DNA of 64,000 nucleotides from positions 1 through 64,000 of the forward strand of contig NZ_JACJFM010000012.1 in the NCBI RefSeq assembly GCF_014164585.1. The letters are read 5' to 3'. The stretch's first letter is position 1; the number at the start of each line of letters is the position of its first letter. Under the pieces are notes generated by a model, which searched no databases, was not told where the DNA came from, and saw nothing but the letters and a program-made list of their open reading frames with translations. The stretch comes from Oceanospirillum sediminis. Lineage in GTDB: Bacteria > Pseudomonadota > Gammaproteobacteria > Pseudomonadales > Halomonadaceae. Of the stretch, positions 9,417 to 18,902 are shown one piece after another. The translations under genes and the position numbers were made by a program.

Positions 9417-9735
9417 GAAAGCTCCTGATCGATATGCAAATACTGGTAAAAAAAACAGCAGCAAGAAAAGCATATATCCTGAGTCATTGCCAATTCTCTA
9501 CCGCTTTATATCTTTACGAATGATGACTTTTTCAGAGAAGTACTTGTTATAACGGATTGTTAAAAAAGACATCAATATGGCAGGAATTGTTTGTGAGTGA
9601 GATTTTAAACACTTGTGATTCTTTTGTGAGGATTTAATTCCGGTACCGGGCGACAGTTAACACATCAACAAAGAGAGCACGGGGCACGGCCTGGTGCTGA
9701 TCTGAATTTTTACTCTGTCCCGAAGGAATGCTCCC
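9417..9735. other. Intergenic region upstream of the spondin genes
   Basis: 319 bases between the divergent mazG and the spondin-protein operon. It is AT-rich between about 9530 and 9640 and should hold both promoters, but I could not assign -10/-35 boxes with confidence. Confidence 0.4.
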
Positions 9736-10464
9736 ATGAATCACTTTTTCCGTCCGGCTACGCTACTTCGCTCAACCCTGCTGGGAACTGCCATCCTGGG
9801 TGCCAGTCTGCAGGCTGGTGCAGCCGATCTGACAGTCAGTATCACAAACCTGACCCGCGGTGTTTATTTTACTCCGGTACTGGCAGGTGCCCATAATCCG
9901 GCCAATGCATTGTTCAGCGCCGGAGAAGCAGCCAGCGCGAATCTGCAGGCGATGGCTGAAGGCGGTGATATTGCTGGTCTGAGTGCGGATCTGTCTGCTG
10001 CTGGTGCGGTCGTCGTTGAAAATCCGGCTGGTGGTATGCTTCAGCCTGGTATGAGTACATCATTTTCTCTGAACACCGATGCCAATGCGGCTAATACTCA
10101 TCTGTCTCTGGTCGCTATGATGCTGCCGACGAATGATGGTTTTGTTGCCCTGAATAATATGGCAATTCCAGCTACGCCAGGCACATACACCTACGACCTG
10201 AATGCATACGATGCGGGCACAGAAGCCAATGATGAAATCCGTGGCGGTGGCGCACCGGGTACACCGGGTTTTCCGGCTCCGGGCCCTATTGACACCTCTG
10301 CTGGCAATAATGGTACAGGTGTAGCCAGCAATGCTGAAGGTTATGTGCATATTCACCGTAATGTACTGGGTGATACCGATGCATCTGGTGGCGTCAGCGA
10401 TATCGATTCTGTCGTACATCGCTGGTTAAACCCTGTGGCCCGTGTAGTGATCACTGTAAACTGA
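9736..10464 (+). CDS. Secreted spondin-domain protein
   Basis: 242 aa. A Sec signal peptide (residues 1 to about 29, cleavage after LQAGA) precedes a spondin-N-like domain: LTVSITNLTRGVYFTPVL at its start, the QAMAEGGD segment, an Asp/Asn-rich AYDAGTEANDE motif and a C-terminal HRW-NPVARVVITV strand. Spondin-N is an eight-stranded beta-sandwich that binds a divalent cation. Bacterial copies are secreted and of unknown function. A homologous lipoprotein gene follows after 10 bases, so the pair is probably an operon. Confidence 0.85.
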   Translation: MNHFFRPATLLRSTLLGTAILGASLQAGAADLTVSITNLTRGVYFTPVLAGAHNPANALFSAGEAASANLQAMAEGGDIAGLSADLSAAGAVVVENPAGGMLQPGMSTSFSLNTDANAANTHLSLVAMMLPTNDGFVALNNMAIPATPGTYTYDLNAYDAGTEANDEIRGGGAPGTPGFPAPGPIDTSAGNNGTGVASNAEGYVHIHRNVLGDTDASGGVSDIDSVVHRWLNPVARVVITVN

Positions 10465-10474
10465 GGCCAGCATC

Positions 10475-11209
10475 ATGACTAAATCATTCCGATTAAATAC
10501 TCTGACCCGCAGCCTGGCCCTGATATCTGCCGCCGGGCTACTGGCAGCCTGTAACGGTAGCAGTCATTCTGATAGTTCTGCAGACACAACTGATCGTATG
10601 TATCAGGTTGCTATTACTAATCTGACAGCAGGACAACCACTGTCTCCGGTAGCGCTTGTAGGCCATAACAGTGATTATCATGCCTTTACTGTTGGGCAAG
10701 CTTCATCGGTTGCTCTGGAGCAACTGGCAGAAGGTGGTGATAACAGTGCCCTGATCAGTGAAGCAGGTTCTCATGCCGGTGTTTATGGTACTGCGACAGC
10801 ATCCGCTCCATTGGCGCCGGGTGGCACGGAGACGCTGACCCTGTCGGTGACAGCAGCAAACAGTGAAGACCTGAAACTGACGGCCGTCACGATGCTGGTT
10901 AATACTAACGATGCGATCACCGGGCTGAATGGCATTGATTTATCTTCTCTGGCTAATGGTGAAAGCCTGAGTATGAACACCATCGGCTATGACACCGGAA
11001 CAGAGGCTAATAGTGAAACAGCGGCTTCGATCCCTGGACCTGCCGCTGGTGGTGAAGGCTTTAATGCTGACCGGGATGACATCAGAGATATGGTACTGAT
11101 GCACTCTGGCGTGGTGACTGCTGATGGTGGTCTGGTTGACTCAGCTCTGCATGAAATGCATCGCTGGGATAATCCAATTACCCGTATGACGATCACCCGA
11201 ATTCAGTAA
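10475..11209 (+). CDS. Spondin-domain lipoprotein
   Basis: 244 aa. The N-terminus has a lipobox (LLAAC, Cys26), so it is predicted to be lipid-anchored. The rest parallels the preceding protein: YQVAITNLTAGQPLSPV, QLAEGGDNSALI, YDTGTEANSE and the final HRWDNPITRMTITRIQ. It looks like a tandem duplicate whose product is tethered to the membrane, while the first copy is released. Function is not known for the bacterial family. Confidence 0.85.
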   Translation: MTKSFRLNTLTRSLALISAAGLLAACNGSSHSDSSADTTDRMYQVAITNLTAGQPLSPVALVGHNSDYHAFTVGQASSVALEQLAEGGDNSALISEAGSHAGVYGTATASAPLAPGGTETLTLSVTAANSEDLKLTAVTMLVNTNDAITGLNGIDLSSLANGESLSMNTIGYDTGTEANSETAASIPGPAAGGEGFNADRDDIRDMVLMHSGVVTADGGLVDSALHEMHRWDNPITRMTITRIQ

Positions 11210-11516
11210 ACCGTGTATCCTGTGTTCAGAAGAAGGCCTCGGGTTAAGTTCAGGTTCTCAGTGTATTGATTGGTGCAGATCTGCCACTGAAAACTACTTA
11301 GCGACCGGGGCTTTCTTCTGACCTGCTATTTTCTGAGCTGTTTGATAATCAGCCTTCTGTTTTGTCTGTTTCTCCGGGTTTATAGTCTGTCATTCAAGAG
11401 CCATTTTATATTGATAATAAAAAATTATTAAAATAAGAAAAAATCATAATTTTTAACCTTTTTAAATCAGATCTAAGCTTGCGGTTATTCCATAGTGCAG
11501 AACCGCGGAGATCGTG
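11210..11516. other. Intergenic region upstream of the VOC gene
   Basis: 307 bases. The right half (about 11405-11480) is strongly AT-rich and could hold the promoter of the VOC gene. No gene is seen. Confidence 0.4.
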
Positions 11517-12038
11517 ATGTCTAATCCTTATCCAAGAACCTTTTCTCATATCGGTATTTCAGTACCGGATCTGGAAGCTGCTGTTAAGTTTTATACCGAA
11601 GTACTGGGCTGGTATCTGATCATGCCACCAACCGGGATTACAGAAGATGATTCAGCCATAGGTGAAATGTGTACGGATGTCTTTGGTGCAGGCTGGGAGC
11701 GCTTTCGTATCGCGCACTTGTCGACAGGGGACAGGGTTGGCGTTGAACTGTTTGAATTTAAAAATCAGGAAAACCCGGAAAATAATTTTGAGTACTGGAA
11801 AACCGGTGTTTTCCATTTTTGCGTTCAGGACCCGAATGTTGAAGAGCTGGCAGATAAGATTGTTGCTGCTGGTGGTAAAAAGCGTATGCCTGCACCACGC
11901 TATTATTACCCCGGAGAGAAGCCATATCGCATGATTTATATGGAAGATCCATTTGGCAATATTCTGGAAATTTACAGTCACAGCTATGAGCTGCATTACG
12001 CCAGCGGGGCTTATTGTTCTCAGGTTAATGTGCGCTGA
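11517..12038 (+). CDS. VOC-family dioxygenase/lyase-like protein
   Basis: 173 aa starting at the ATG at 11517, which has GGAG 6 bases upstream; a GTG codon directly before it is less likely. It has the vicinal-oxygen-chelate fold signature: SHIGISVPDLEAAVKFYTEVLG at the N-terminus (metal-ligand His), VFHFCVQDPNVEELADKI (second His) and MEDPFGNILEIYSHSYE (Glu ligand). This resembles glyoxalase/lactoylglutathione-lyase or extradiol dioxygenase relatives. The substrate cannot be told from sequence. Confidence 0.85.
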   Translation: MSNPYPRTFSHIGISVPDLEAAVKFYTEVLGWYLIMPPTGITEDDSAIGEMCTDVFGAGWERFRIAHLSTGDRVGVELFEFKNQENPENNFEYWKTGVFHFCVQDPNVEELADKIVAAGGKKRMPAPRYYYPGEKPYRMIYMEDPFGNILEIYSHSYELHYASGAYCSQVNVR

Positions 12039-12067
12039 AGGTAAATAGATTTGATAAGAAATAATCG

Positions 12068-12091
12068 CCTGCCAGATTTTACTCTGGCAGG
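12068..12091. terminator. Hairpin between convergent genes
   Basis: A perfect 9-bp stem (cctgccaga/tctggcagg, 12068-12076 with 12083-12091) with a 6-base loop between the convergent VOC and IutA-like genes. There is no long T run, so it may serve as a weak bidirectional terminator. Confidence 0.5.
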
Positions 12092-12127
12092 AGACGCTAA
12101 AAGTCCGATCTGTATTAAAGCAGATAA

Positions 12128-14338
12128 TCAGAAATCCAGGGTATAGCTCACGGAGTAGGTACGCCCACGACCTTCAAACGTGACAACGGCCGGATCGGTC
12201 AGGCGCGCGTATAGCATCTGTGCTTTCTGACTCCACAGAGTCTGGTACTCTTCATTAAGCAGGTTGCTGATACCAAAATTCAGAGTGCCTGCTGGTAGTT
12301 TATAGCTGCCCAGCAGATCAAATACAGCGTAACCATTCAGCTTACGATCAGCATCATCGGTATAGTCTGCAATCTGGGTACCTTGTAGCCGCAGAGCCAG
12401 CTTATCCTGCTGCCAGTTGATATTGGCTCCCAGCTTATTTGTACTGGCGTAGTAGGCTTCAATATCCTGCCAGCCGTCATCCGTTTCTTTTTCTGATTTC
12501 ACCAAATGCAGATTGGCACCAGCAGACCATTGAGTATTAATCTGATATTCCATTGCAGATTCCAGACCGTATACTCGTTTCTCATCATCCACTACCTGAA
12601 CAGACAGATTACGACTGCTGTTGGTAATGCGTTTATCAGACAGAGAATAATAAGCCGCTACGCGGGTGTTCAGTTTGTCCTGAGCAAAACGCCAGCCCAG
12701 TTCAAATGAATCCGTTTTTATAGCGTCCGCTTTATTACTCGCAACATCAATACCGGAAATCAGCTCAGAACCTTCGTAGCTGCCGTAGCCATAATATTTT
12801 GCCGGATCAGGAATATCATAGCCCTGGGAGAAATTTGCATAGAACTGATGCGCTGCATTCAGATCATACACGGCTCCTAAGTTAAACAGGGTGGCGTTGT
12901 AATCTGCTTCTCCGCCAGGTACGGCATCAGCGTAAGGAAGAAGGCCTGTTGCCACCATATACTGTTGAGTAGTGGCAACGAAATCATCTACTTTGGCATT
13001 GGCGTATTCATAACGCACACCGGCATTCAGTGTCAGCTGGTTGGTCAGCTCTGAATTACTCTGTAAAAACAGAGCAGCGGTATCAATCTCAATGCCCGGA
13101 TATCGCCCCGTACGGATTGTTGGGTGATAAACCAGACCACCACTGTTAGCAGCGGCAGCAAAATCATAATACTGCTGGCTGCTGTCAAAGTTCTCCCGAC
13201 TCAGATCCAGTCCGTATACCAGTTCAGTTTTATTATCGTTCAGCTGACTGACCATCACCGCTTTTGCGCCATAGACATCCGTTTGCTGATTAGATGCGCT
13301 CAGGGTGCTATCTGATCCGGCAATACGTGGGAAAGGGAAGAACTGCATCTCTTCATTGCGGTAATAACCCTGTAAATACAGCGCTTGTCCAGCCAGATCC
13401 ATATTTGAATACTGCACGTTTAGTAACTGGCGTTCTGTGGATGGCTGATCTGATAACACCAGGCCATTTTCTACGCTAATCTGTGAGGGATCACTGAAAC
13501 CAGCATAACCCGGACCAAAATAAGCTGATCTATCAGCATCTTGCTCATTAATAAAGTACTGAGCCACCAGCTCCAGGCGCTGTTGACCCGCCAGCTGAAT
13601 TCCGGCATTGGCCATCAGGTCCATCTGTTTAATATGCTGAGATGAGGTCTGGGTAATATCAGGCAGAACCTGATCACCATCTGGATTGTAGAAGCCTTCG
13701 GTCTGACGCAAAGATGCCGATACCCGGTAATCCAGTTGTTCTTTTTGACCCTGAACAGAGGCTGCCAGCTGGCTATCCAGATCATTACTGTCAAAACCAC
13801 TTTTCAGGCCGGTTTGCAGGCTGAACTGAGTCTCAGCCTGTTGCCCTTTTTTGGTAATGATATTGATGATGCCACCACTGGCACCACCACCATAAATAGC
13901 GCTGGCCCCGGCAATCACTTCTATACGGGCAATATTAAATGGGTCTATGGACTCAAACTGTCGGCTGACACTTCGACTGGAGTTCAGCGAAACCCCATCA
14001 ATCATTACCAGGACAGAGCGGCCCCGCATCAGCTGGCCATAATTAGTCCGTCCCTGACTGCCTCCATCCAGACTCGGAATCAACTGAGCCAGGGCATCCT
14101 TAAAGTCCATTCCAGCATTGATTTGCTGTTCAATCTGTTCTGCTTCAATCACCTGAACCGTGGCTGGAATATCTGAGATCTGAGTAGAGGTGCGATTGGC
14201 AGTGACCACCAGATTATCCATATCACTGGCTATATTGGTATCAGCGGCAATAGCTGAGGCAGATATCCCCATGACAACCGAGATAGCCAGTAAAGAACGT
14301 GGGAATACAGGGATAGAAGCAGAAGAGAGTGAGGGCAC
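12128..14338 (-). CDS. iutA: IutA-like TonB-dependent ferric siderophore receptor
   Basis: 736 aa from the GTG at 14338, which has AGGAG 8 bases upstream and begins a normal signal peptide ending ASAIAA. A longer ATG frame to 14407 is possible but lacks this support. A TonB-box-like DNLVVTA is followed by the plug (DALAQLIPSLDGGSQGRTNYG, MRGRSVLVMIDGVSLNSSRS, YGGGASGGIINIITKKG) and a 22-strand barrel ending with the aromatic ..YTLDF. The plug is strikingly like IutA, the ferric-aerobactin receptor. No siderophore synthesis genes are near, so it may import a xenosiderophore. A Fur box lies upstream. Confidence 0.88.
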   Translation of the reverse strand: MPSLSSASIPVFPRSLLAISVVMGISASAIAADTNIASDMDNLVVTANRTSTQISDIPATVQVIEAEQIEQQINAGMDFKDALAQLIPSLDGGSQGRTNYGQLMRGRSVLVMIDGVSLNSSRSVSRQFESIDPFNIARIEVIAGASAIYGGGASGGIINIITKKGQQAETQFSLQTGLKSGFDSNDLDSQLAASVQGQKEQLDYRVSASLRQTEGFYNPDGDQVLPDITQTSSQHIKQMDLMANAGIQLAGQQRLELVAQYFINEQDADRSAYFGPGYAGFSDPSQISVENGLVLSDQPSTERQLLNVQYSNMDLAGQALYLQGYYRNEEMQFFPFPRIAGSDSTLSASNQQTDVYGAKAVMVSQLNDNKTELVYGLDLSRENFDSSQQYYDFAAAANSGGLVYHPTIRTGRYPGIEIDTAALFLQSNSELTNQLTLNAGVRYEYANAKVDDFVATTQQYMVATGLLPYADAVPGGEADYNATLFNLGAVYDLNAAHQFYANFSQGYDIPDPAKYYGYGSYEGSELISGIDVASNKADAIKTDSFELGWRFAQDKLNTRVAAYYSLSDKRITNSSRNLSVQVVDDEKRVYGLESAMEYQINTQWSAGANLHLVKSEKETDDGWQDIEAYYASTNKLGANINWQQDKLALRLQGTQIADYTDDADRKLNGYAVFDLLGSYKLPAGTLNFGISNLLNEEYQTLWSQKAQMLYARLTDPAVVTFEGRGRTYSVSYTLDF

Positions 14339-14386
14339 GGAGAAACTCCTGTTTTTAAATAGTATTTTTGGTGCGAAAATACTATA

Positions 14387-14405
14387 TTTATAGAGAATCA
14401 TTATC
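14387..14405 (-). promoter_or_regulatory. Fur box upstream of the IutA-like receptor
   Basis: The 19 bases match the Fur consensus (GATAATGATAATCATTATC) at 14 of 19 positions by hand count, with a perfect right half AATCATTATC. It lies about 50-67 bases upstream of the receptor start, where Fur would repress in iron-replete cells. Confidence 0.8.
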
Positions 14406-14604
14406 AATCGTTTTTTTATTTGAAAACTCCCCGGTATACATAAATCACCGATAAAAATAAGATAATCATATGCTTACCAGATAAGATAAGCGCTGTAATG
14501 TTGATCACTGTTATGAGTGATATACAATTAGCACCGCCAGAGCATCTGATAACACTCAGAGTGACCAGAGACGGTATCTCTATAAGTGCTTCCCGGACCC
14601 GGAT

Positions 14605-15564
14605 ATGTCGGAAAAAAAATCACACACCACACCATTACAGAAAAAACTGGCCAGTCAGATTGTGAGCTGGCTGAAGTCGGAACAGATTGCAGCGGGTTTT
14701 CGTCTGAAGGAGGCAGAACTGGCCGAACGTTTCGGTGTTTCCCGTACACCTGTTCGCGCTGCCCTGAACTATCTGCAGGAACAGGGTATTGTTTTATCTC
14801 TGCCTTACAAGGGATTTGAATTACAGCAAGATGCCATCGGTATCCGTGTCCCCGATCAGTCTGCTGTACCTACTGCAGCACAAGAACAGGTTTATATGGA
14901 AATACTGCTGGATCTGTTTTTTAAACAGCCCGATAGCCGTTTTTCTGAACAGGATCTGATTCAGAGTTATCAGATCAGCCGTCCGGTCAGCCAGGCACTG
15001 TTACGCCAGCTGGAGCGGGATCACCTGATCAGTAAAGAGCCTGGCTACAAGTGGCAGGTTAATCCGGGGTTAAACAATCTGCAGCATCATTATGAAAGCT
15101 ATCGTTGTCGTTTGATTATTGAGCCAGCAGCCCTGCTTGAACCCCGATGGCAACTGGATCAGGAGCGAGTGGAAGCGATCCGGCACAGGCATCTTGCGGC
15201 TATCCGACAACCTAATCGTGTTTCTGCCTGGGAGCTATTCCAGCTGAGTGCAGATTTTCATGAAGGGTTGATGGGCTGCTCAGGCAATCGTTTCCTGCTT
15301 GGGATGATGCAACAACAGAACAGACTGCGTAAGGCAACGGATCTGATTTCAATGTATCTGAAATCATCGGTAGTAAAAGCCTGCCAGCGACGACTGGATA
15401 TTCTGGATGCTGTGCTGGCAGGAGATAATACCGACGCTGCGGTTCAGCTGAAGGCCTTGCTGGAAAATGATATCCGGGTAATGGAAACCAGCTATCAGCA
15501 GTTGTCAGACTGTTCAGCACAACAGCTTAAACAGTGGCTACAGGATAGCTTTAAACCGCGTTGA
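14605..15564 (+). CDS. GntR-family transcriptional regulator with two winged-helix segments
   Basis: 319 aa. Residues about 8-75 are a GntR winged helix (LASQIVSWLKSEQIAAGFRLKEAELAERFGVSRTPVRAALNYL). Residues about 95-155 look like a second winged-helix segment (RFSEQDLIQSYQISRPVSQALLRQLERDHLI). Residues about 160-310 form a helical FCD-like effector domain. It is divergent from the IutA-like gene across about 265 bases. The effector and targets are unknown. The start is the first ATG of the frame and is weakly supported by GGAC upstream. Confidence 0.82.
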   Translation: MSEKKSHTTPLQKKLASQIVSWLKSEQIAAGFRLKEAELAERFGVSRTPVRAALNYLQEQGIVLSLPYKGFELQQDAIGIRVPDQSAVPTAAQEQVYMEILLDLFFKQPDSRFSEQDLIQSYQISRPVSQALLRQLERDHLISKEPGYKWQVNPGLNNLQHHYESYRCRLIIEPAALLEPRWQLDQERVEAIRHRHLAAIRQPNRVSAWELFQLSADFHEGLMGCSGNRFLLGMMQQQNRLRKATDLISMYLKSSVVKACQRRLDILDAVLAGDNTDAAVQLKALLENDIRVMETSYQQLSDCSAQQLKQWLQDSFKPR

Positions 15565-15616
15565 TGCTCCCTTTAGATCATGTGCTGCATAAAGGTGTGA
15601 AGAGTAAATAAAGGTA

Positions 15617-16477
15617 TCAGCCGTTTTTTTGCAATACGCGGAATACCACATCGGCGGTAATCTTTAATTCGGTTAATGATTGTGCCTGTTGTTTGCCTTC
15701 ATAGCTGGCCCGGTACAAATGGGGCGTCATCACCATAAGATCCTGAATCTGCTGAGCATCAAGCGTATCCGGATTGAAGGTCAAACGCTCTTCTTTAACC
15801 AGGTGAAATTGCTCTGCTAACGCATCGCTCAGATCCGGCAAAGGGGTTCTGCGCACTTCTGAATAGATCAGTTCCCGTAACTCGATCAGGTGTTCACTTC
15901 CGGCCTCTGCCAGAATCACCAGCCCGCCCGGCTTCAGCTTTTCAGCCATACGTTCCAGGTCATAGAAACCAAACATGCAGATAATTATATCCGTTGATTC
16001 CGACTGCACCGGAATCTGGGCATTAGTACCTACCATCCAGCTGATATTTTTATTGCGTTTTGCAGCCGCCTGTACTGCCCATTTAGAAATATCCAGACCG
16101 ATCAGGTTATGTTCTGCTTCTGGTGTCTGCTCATTAAGCATTTGTTCCAGCCGATCCAGGTAATAACCTTCCCCGCAACCCGCATCAATAATACAGCTTC
16201 GCTGAGTGGGCTGCAGATGCTTCACCAGCTGGTTCAGGTGTTCAGACACTGGCTGATACAGACCCGCACTAAGAAAGTTCTGCCGCGCGATGATCATCTC
16301 TTTACTGTCCCCCGGATCTTTAGAGCGCTTTTTCTGCACGGGGAGTAAATTGACATATCCCTGACGGGCAATATCAAAACTATGGCCTGATTCGCAACGC
16401 AGGCTATTGCCTTCCTGCTGCAGTGGTTTCTGGTCCAGTGGGCAAATAAGGTTCTGAGCGGGAATCTGGCGGGCCAT
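15617..16477 (-). CDS. rlmA: 23S rRNA (guanine-745-N1)-methyltransferase RlmA
   Basis: 286 aa (E. coli RlmA is 269). The N-terminal zinc-binding module has CPLD (Cys12), Cys28 and H32 in RCESGHSFDIARQGYVNLL, followed by the family-specific GDSKEMIIARQNFL. The Rossmann methyltransferase domain has motif I IIDAGCGEGYYLDRLE and motif IV IICMFGF. It methylates N1 of G745 in helix 35 of 23S rRNA from S-adenosylmethionine. It appears monocistronic and convergent with the GntR gene. Confidence 0.9.
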   Translation of the reverse strand: MARQIPAQNLICPLDQKPLQQEGNSLRCESGHSFDIARQGYVNLLPVQKKRSKDPGDSKEMIIARQNFLSAGLYQPVSEHLNQLVKHLQPTQRSCIIDAGCGEGYYLDRLEQMLNEQTPEAEHNLIGLDISKWAVQAAAKRNKNISWMVGTNAQIPVQSESTDIIICMFGFYDLERMAEKLKPGGLVILAEAGSEHLIELRELIYSEVRRTPLPDLSDALAEQFHLVKEERLTFNPDTLDAQQIQDLMVMTPHLYRASYEGKQQAQSLTELKITADVVFRVLQKNG

Positions 16478-16664
16478 GAGGCTTTTTTCCTGTTATCGGT
16501 TATGCAGAGCGGTAAGACGCGGTGGAATCTAGGCTTTTCTGTCTTTAACGTCAAGAATATCGCCGATATCTGTAGTATTTCTGCAAAAGCGTGCTAATCT
16601 GGCAGCCATATACAAGGCTTTAGCCTTGTTGGCTCTGGACTGATTTTTTTCTGGTGGATGAACT

Positions 16665-17030
16665 ATGACGCGCCTGACCGATAACCTGGATGACAACCAC
16701 GCTCTGTTTGTTGAAGAGATTCGCTTTAACGGCGAACTGTGGAGCCTTGAGTCTGATGATGGCTGGGTTGTTGTTGACTCAGAAGAGTTTGAAGATACTG
16801 ATGTGATGCCATTCTGGTCTGATAAAGATGATGCTGAAGCCCATTGTGTTGGCGAGTGGTCTGACTATCAGGTGTCAAAAATTGAGATTGAAGAGTTTGT
16901 TCAGGAGTGGCTGCCAGAACTGGATGAAGATGGTGTACTGGTTGGCACCAACTGGAACAGTGAACTGGAAGGTCTGGAAGTTGAACCTAAAAGTCTGGCA
17001 GAAAACTTAGCTGGCGCTGATGTTGATTGA
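16665..17030 (+). CDS. DUF2750-like acidic protein
   Basis: A 121-aa, strongly acidic protein with GWVVVDSEEFEDTDVMPFWSD and WLPELDEDGVLVGTNWN, typical of the DUF2750 family (small cytoplasmic proteins of unknown function). The start has GGTGG about 7 bases upstream. It is a single gene followed by a terminator-like hairpin. Confidence 0.8.
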   Translation: MTRLTDNLDDNHALFVEEIRFNGELWSLESDDGWVVVDSEEFEDTDVMPFWSDKDDAEAHCVGEWSDYQVSKIEIEEFVQEWLPELDEDGVLVGTNWNSELEGLEVEPKSLAENLAGADVD

Positions 17031-17082
17031 GTTTATCCGTCTCTCTTTAAACTAAGAGAAATCAGAACCTGTAAAGCAATAA

Positions 17083-17114
17083 AAAGGGCTCGCTTTCAAT
17101 AAGCAGAGCCCTTT
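17083..17114 (+). terminator. Probable terminator after the DUF2750 gene
   Basis: A 9-bp stem, aaagggctc (17083-17091) with gagcccttt (17106-17114), follows the gene by about 50 bases. The T tract is short and interrupted. It may also act against the convergent hldE transcript. Confidence 0.6.
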
Positions 17115-17203
17115 GATTATTACGCCGTATTATTCACTGTGAGGCTGCGGATGACAGAATACCTGCACATATTGGAAAACGTGTTGTGACATTCTACAAC
17201 CTG

Positions 17204-18643
17204 TTATTCCAGATGACTCATGCTGGCCTGATGAGCTGCATGAATAATCCCTGTGGTTGAATAACCTTCTTCAAAATTAAGCACGCGCACCTCGCCACCA
17301 TTGGCAATCACAGTATCGGCTCCGGCAATCTCTTCAGGCTTATAATCTCCGCCTTTGACCAGAATGTGAGGGTTCAGGGCGGCAATCAGGCGAGCCGGTG
17401 TATCTTCTTCAAATGGCACCACCCAGTCTACGGATGCCAGTCCGGCAAGTACATGCATACGATGAGTCAGGTTATTAATCGGTCGGGTCGGGCCTTTCAG
17501 ACGGGAAACAGATGCATCGGAGTTTACCGCCACAATCAGCTTATCTCCCAGCTTGCGGGCATGTTCCAGATAGCTGACGTGTCCCGGATGCAGGATATCG
17601 AAACAGCCATTGGTAAACACGATACGCTCACCACGTTCACGGGCAATATTTAATCGCTGAATCAGCTCCGCTTCATTCAGAACGCTGTTCTGCTCCAGGC
17701 CATAGTAGGTTTCAATGGCCTGATTCAGTTCTGCCAGAGAGACCGTTTCTGTCCCCAGTTTTGAAACCGCAATACCGGCTGCGATATTGGCAATCTCTAC
17801 TGAGCTTTCCAGTGACAGGCCGCCTGCCAGTCCCGTGGCCAGAGTAGCAATCACCGTATCGCCAGCACCGGTGACATCAAACACAGACTGGGCATTTGCC
17901 GCAAAGTAGACCGGGTCCTGTCCCTGCTGGAACAGTGTCATGCCCTTTTCACTGCGCGTGACCAGAAGCGCATCCAGTTCCAGGTGATCCAGTAAACGGA
18001 AACCACGCTCGACCACCACTTCTTCACTGTGGCATTCTCCGACAACCGCCTCAAACTCAGACATATTCGGTGTCAGCAGAGTCGCGCCCCGGTATTTCTC
18101 AAAATCGGTCCCTTTAGGATCAACCAGAATTTTCTTTCCTGCCTGACGTGCCAGTGCAATCAGCTGTTGTGGTTGCTGAATGGCTCCCTTGGCATAATCC
18201 GACAGAATCACGACTTCACAATGGGCAATATCAGTATGCAGAGCGTCGGTCATCTGTTGTGCGATTTCTGCTGGAAAGAATTCTTCCTGATCAAGACGCA
18301 GCAGCTGCTGATGACGACTCATAATACGCAGCTTACTGATTGTTGGTTGCTCATCGGCCGCCAGAAAGTGGGTGCTGACTTTCTGCTCTTCCAGTAGCTG
18401 TTGCAGTTCCTGAGCTTCATTATCCTGTCCGACCAGACCGGCAACACGAGCTTCAGAATGCAGTGCGGCGATATTGAGTGCAACGTTGGCGGCACCACCG
18501 GCACGACTGTCCACATCATTAACTTTTACAACAGGCACCGGGGCTTCAGGAGAGATTCGATTAGTGGAACCGTGCCAGTACTTATCCAGCATAACATCGC
18601 CGATTACCAGCACCTGGCGGTCTGTGGGTTTGAACAAATGCAT
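17204..18643 (-). CDS. hldE: Bifunctional heptose-7-phosphate kinase / heptose-1-phosphate adenylyltransferase
   Basis: 479 aa from the ATG at 18643, which aligns with the start of E. coli HldE (477 aa). An upstream in-frame ATG at 18781 would add 46 unrelated residues. Residues 1 to about 320 are a PfkB-type kinase ([31 protein letters not shown], and DVTGAGDTV with the catalytic Asp). Residues about 345-479 are a nucleotidyltransferase ([28 protein letters not shown]). It makes ADP-D-glycero-beta-D-manno-heptose for the LPS inner core. It is divergent from the heptosyltransferase gene waaF, sharing the control region. Confidence 0.95.
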   Translation of the reverse strand: MHLFKPTDRQVLVIGDVMLDKYWHGSTNRISPEAPVPVVKVNDVDSRAGGAANVALNIAALHSEARVAGLVGQDNEAQELQQLLEEQKVSTHFLAADEQPTISKLRIMSRHQQLLRLDQEEFFPAEIAQQMTDALHTDIAHCEVVILSDYAKGAIQQPQQLIALARQAGKKILVDPKGTDFEKYRGATLLTPNMSEFEAVVGECHSEEVVVERGFRLLDHLELDALLVTRSEKGMTLFQQGQDPVYFAANAQSVFDVTGAGDTVIATLATGLAGGLSLESSVEIANIAAGIAVSKLGTETVSLAELNQAIETYYGLEQNSVLNEAELIQRLNIARERGERIVFTNGCFDILHPGHVSYLEHARKLGDKLIVAVNSDASVSRLKGPTRPINNLTHRMHVLAGLASVDWVVPFEEDTPARLIAALNPHILVKGGDYKPEEIAGADTVIANGGEVRVLNFEEGYSTTGIIHAAHQASMSHLE

Positions 18644-18781
18644 GAAAAAATTTACCTGTCGATTATCCGAAGCAGAATGCAGTCTGTTTTGACTTCTCTG
18701 ATCCATGTAAAATCCGCTCTGCAGGCAATCTGATAACATCATCAGATCTGCAGAATCGCTCTGCACATCAGAGTATTTCAT

Positions 18782-18863
18782 ACCTGAACAAAAGTATTTT
18801 GCTGCTCTCCAGTCGTGGGCCGGAGAATGCAGTCACCTTTTGCAGAGATACTTTTGTTCAGGT
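18782..18863. repeat. 16-bp perfect inverted repeat in the hldE-waaF divergent region
   Basis: acctgaacaaaagtat (18782-18797) is repeated inverted as atacttttgttcaggt (18848-18863), with 50 bases between. Inside, ctctcc and ggagag-like segments could pair as an inner stem. The whole 82-bp element sits between the divergent hldE and waaF starts. It could be an operator pair, a cruciform or the ends of a small non-autonomous mobile element. Confidence 0.75.
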
Positions 18864-18902
18864 GCTTAAGCGTTAATTCACCATTTAAGGTACACATCAG
18901 GC

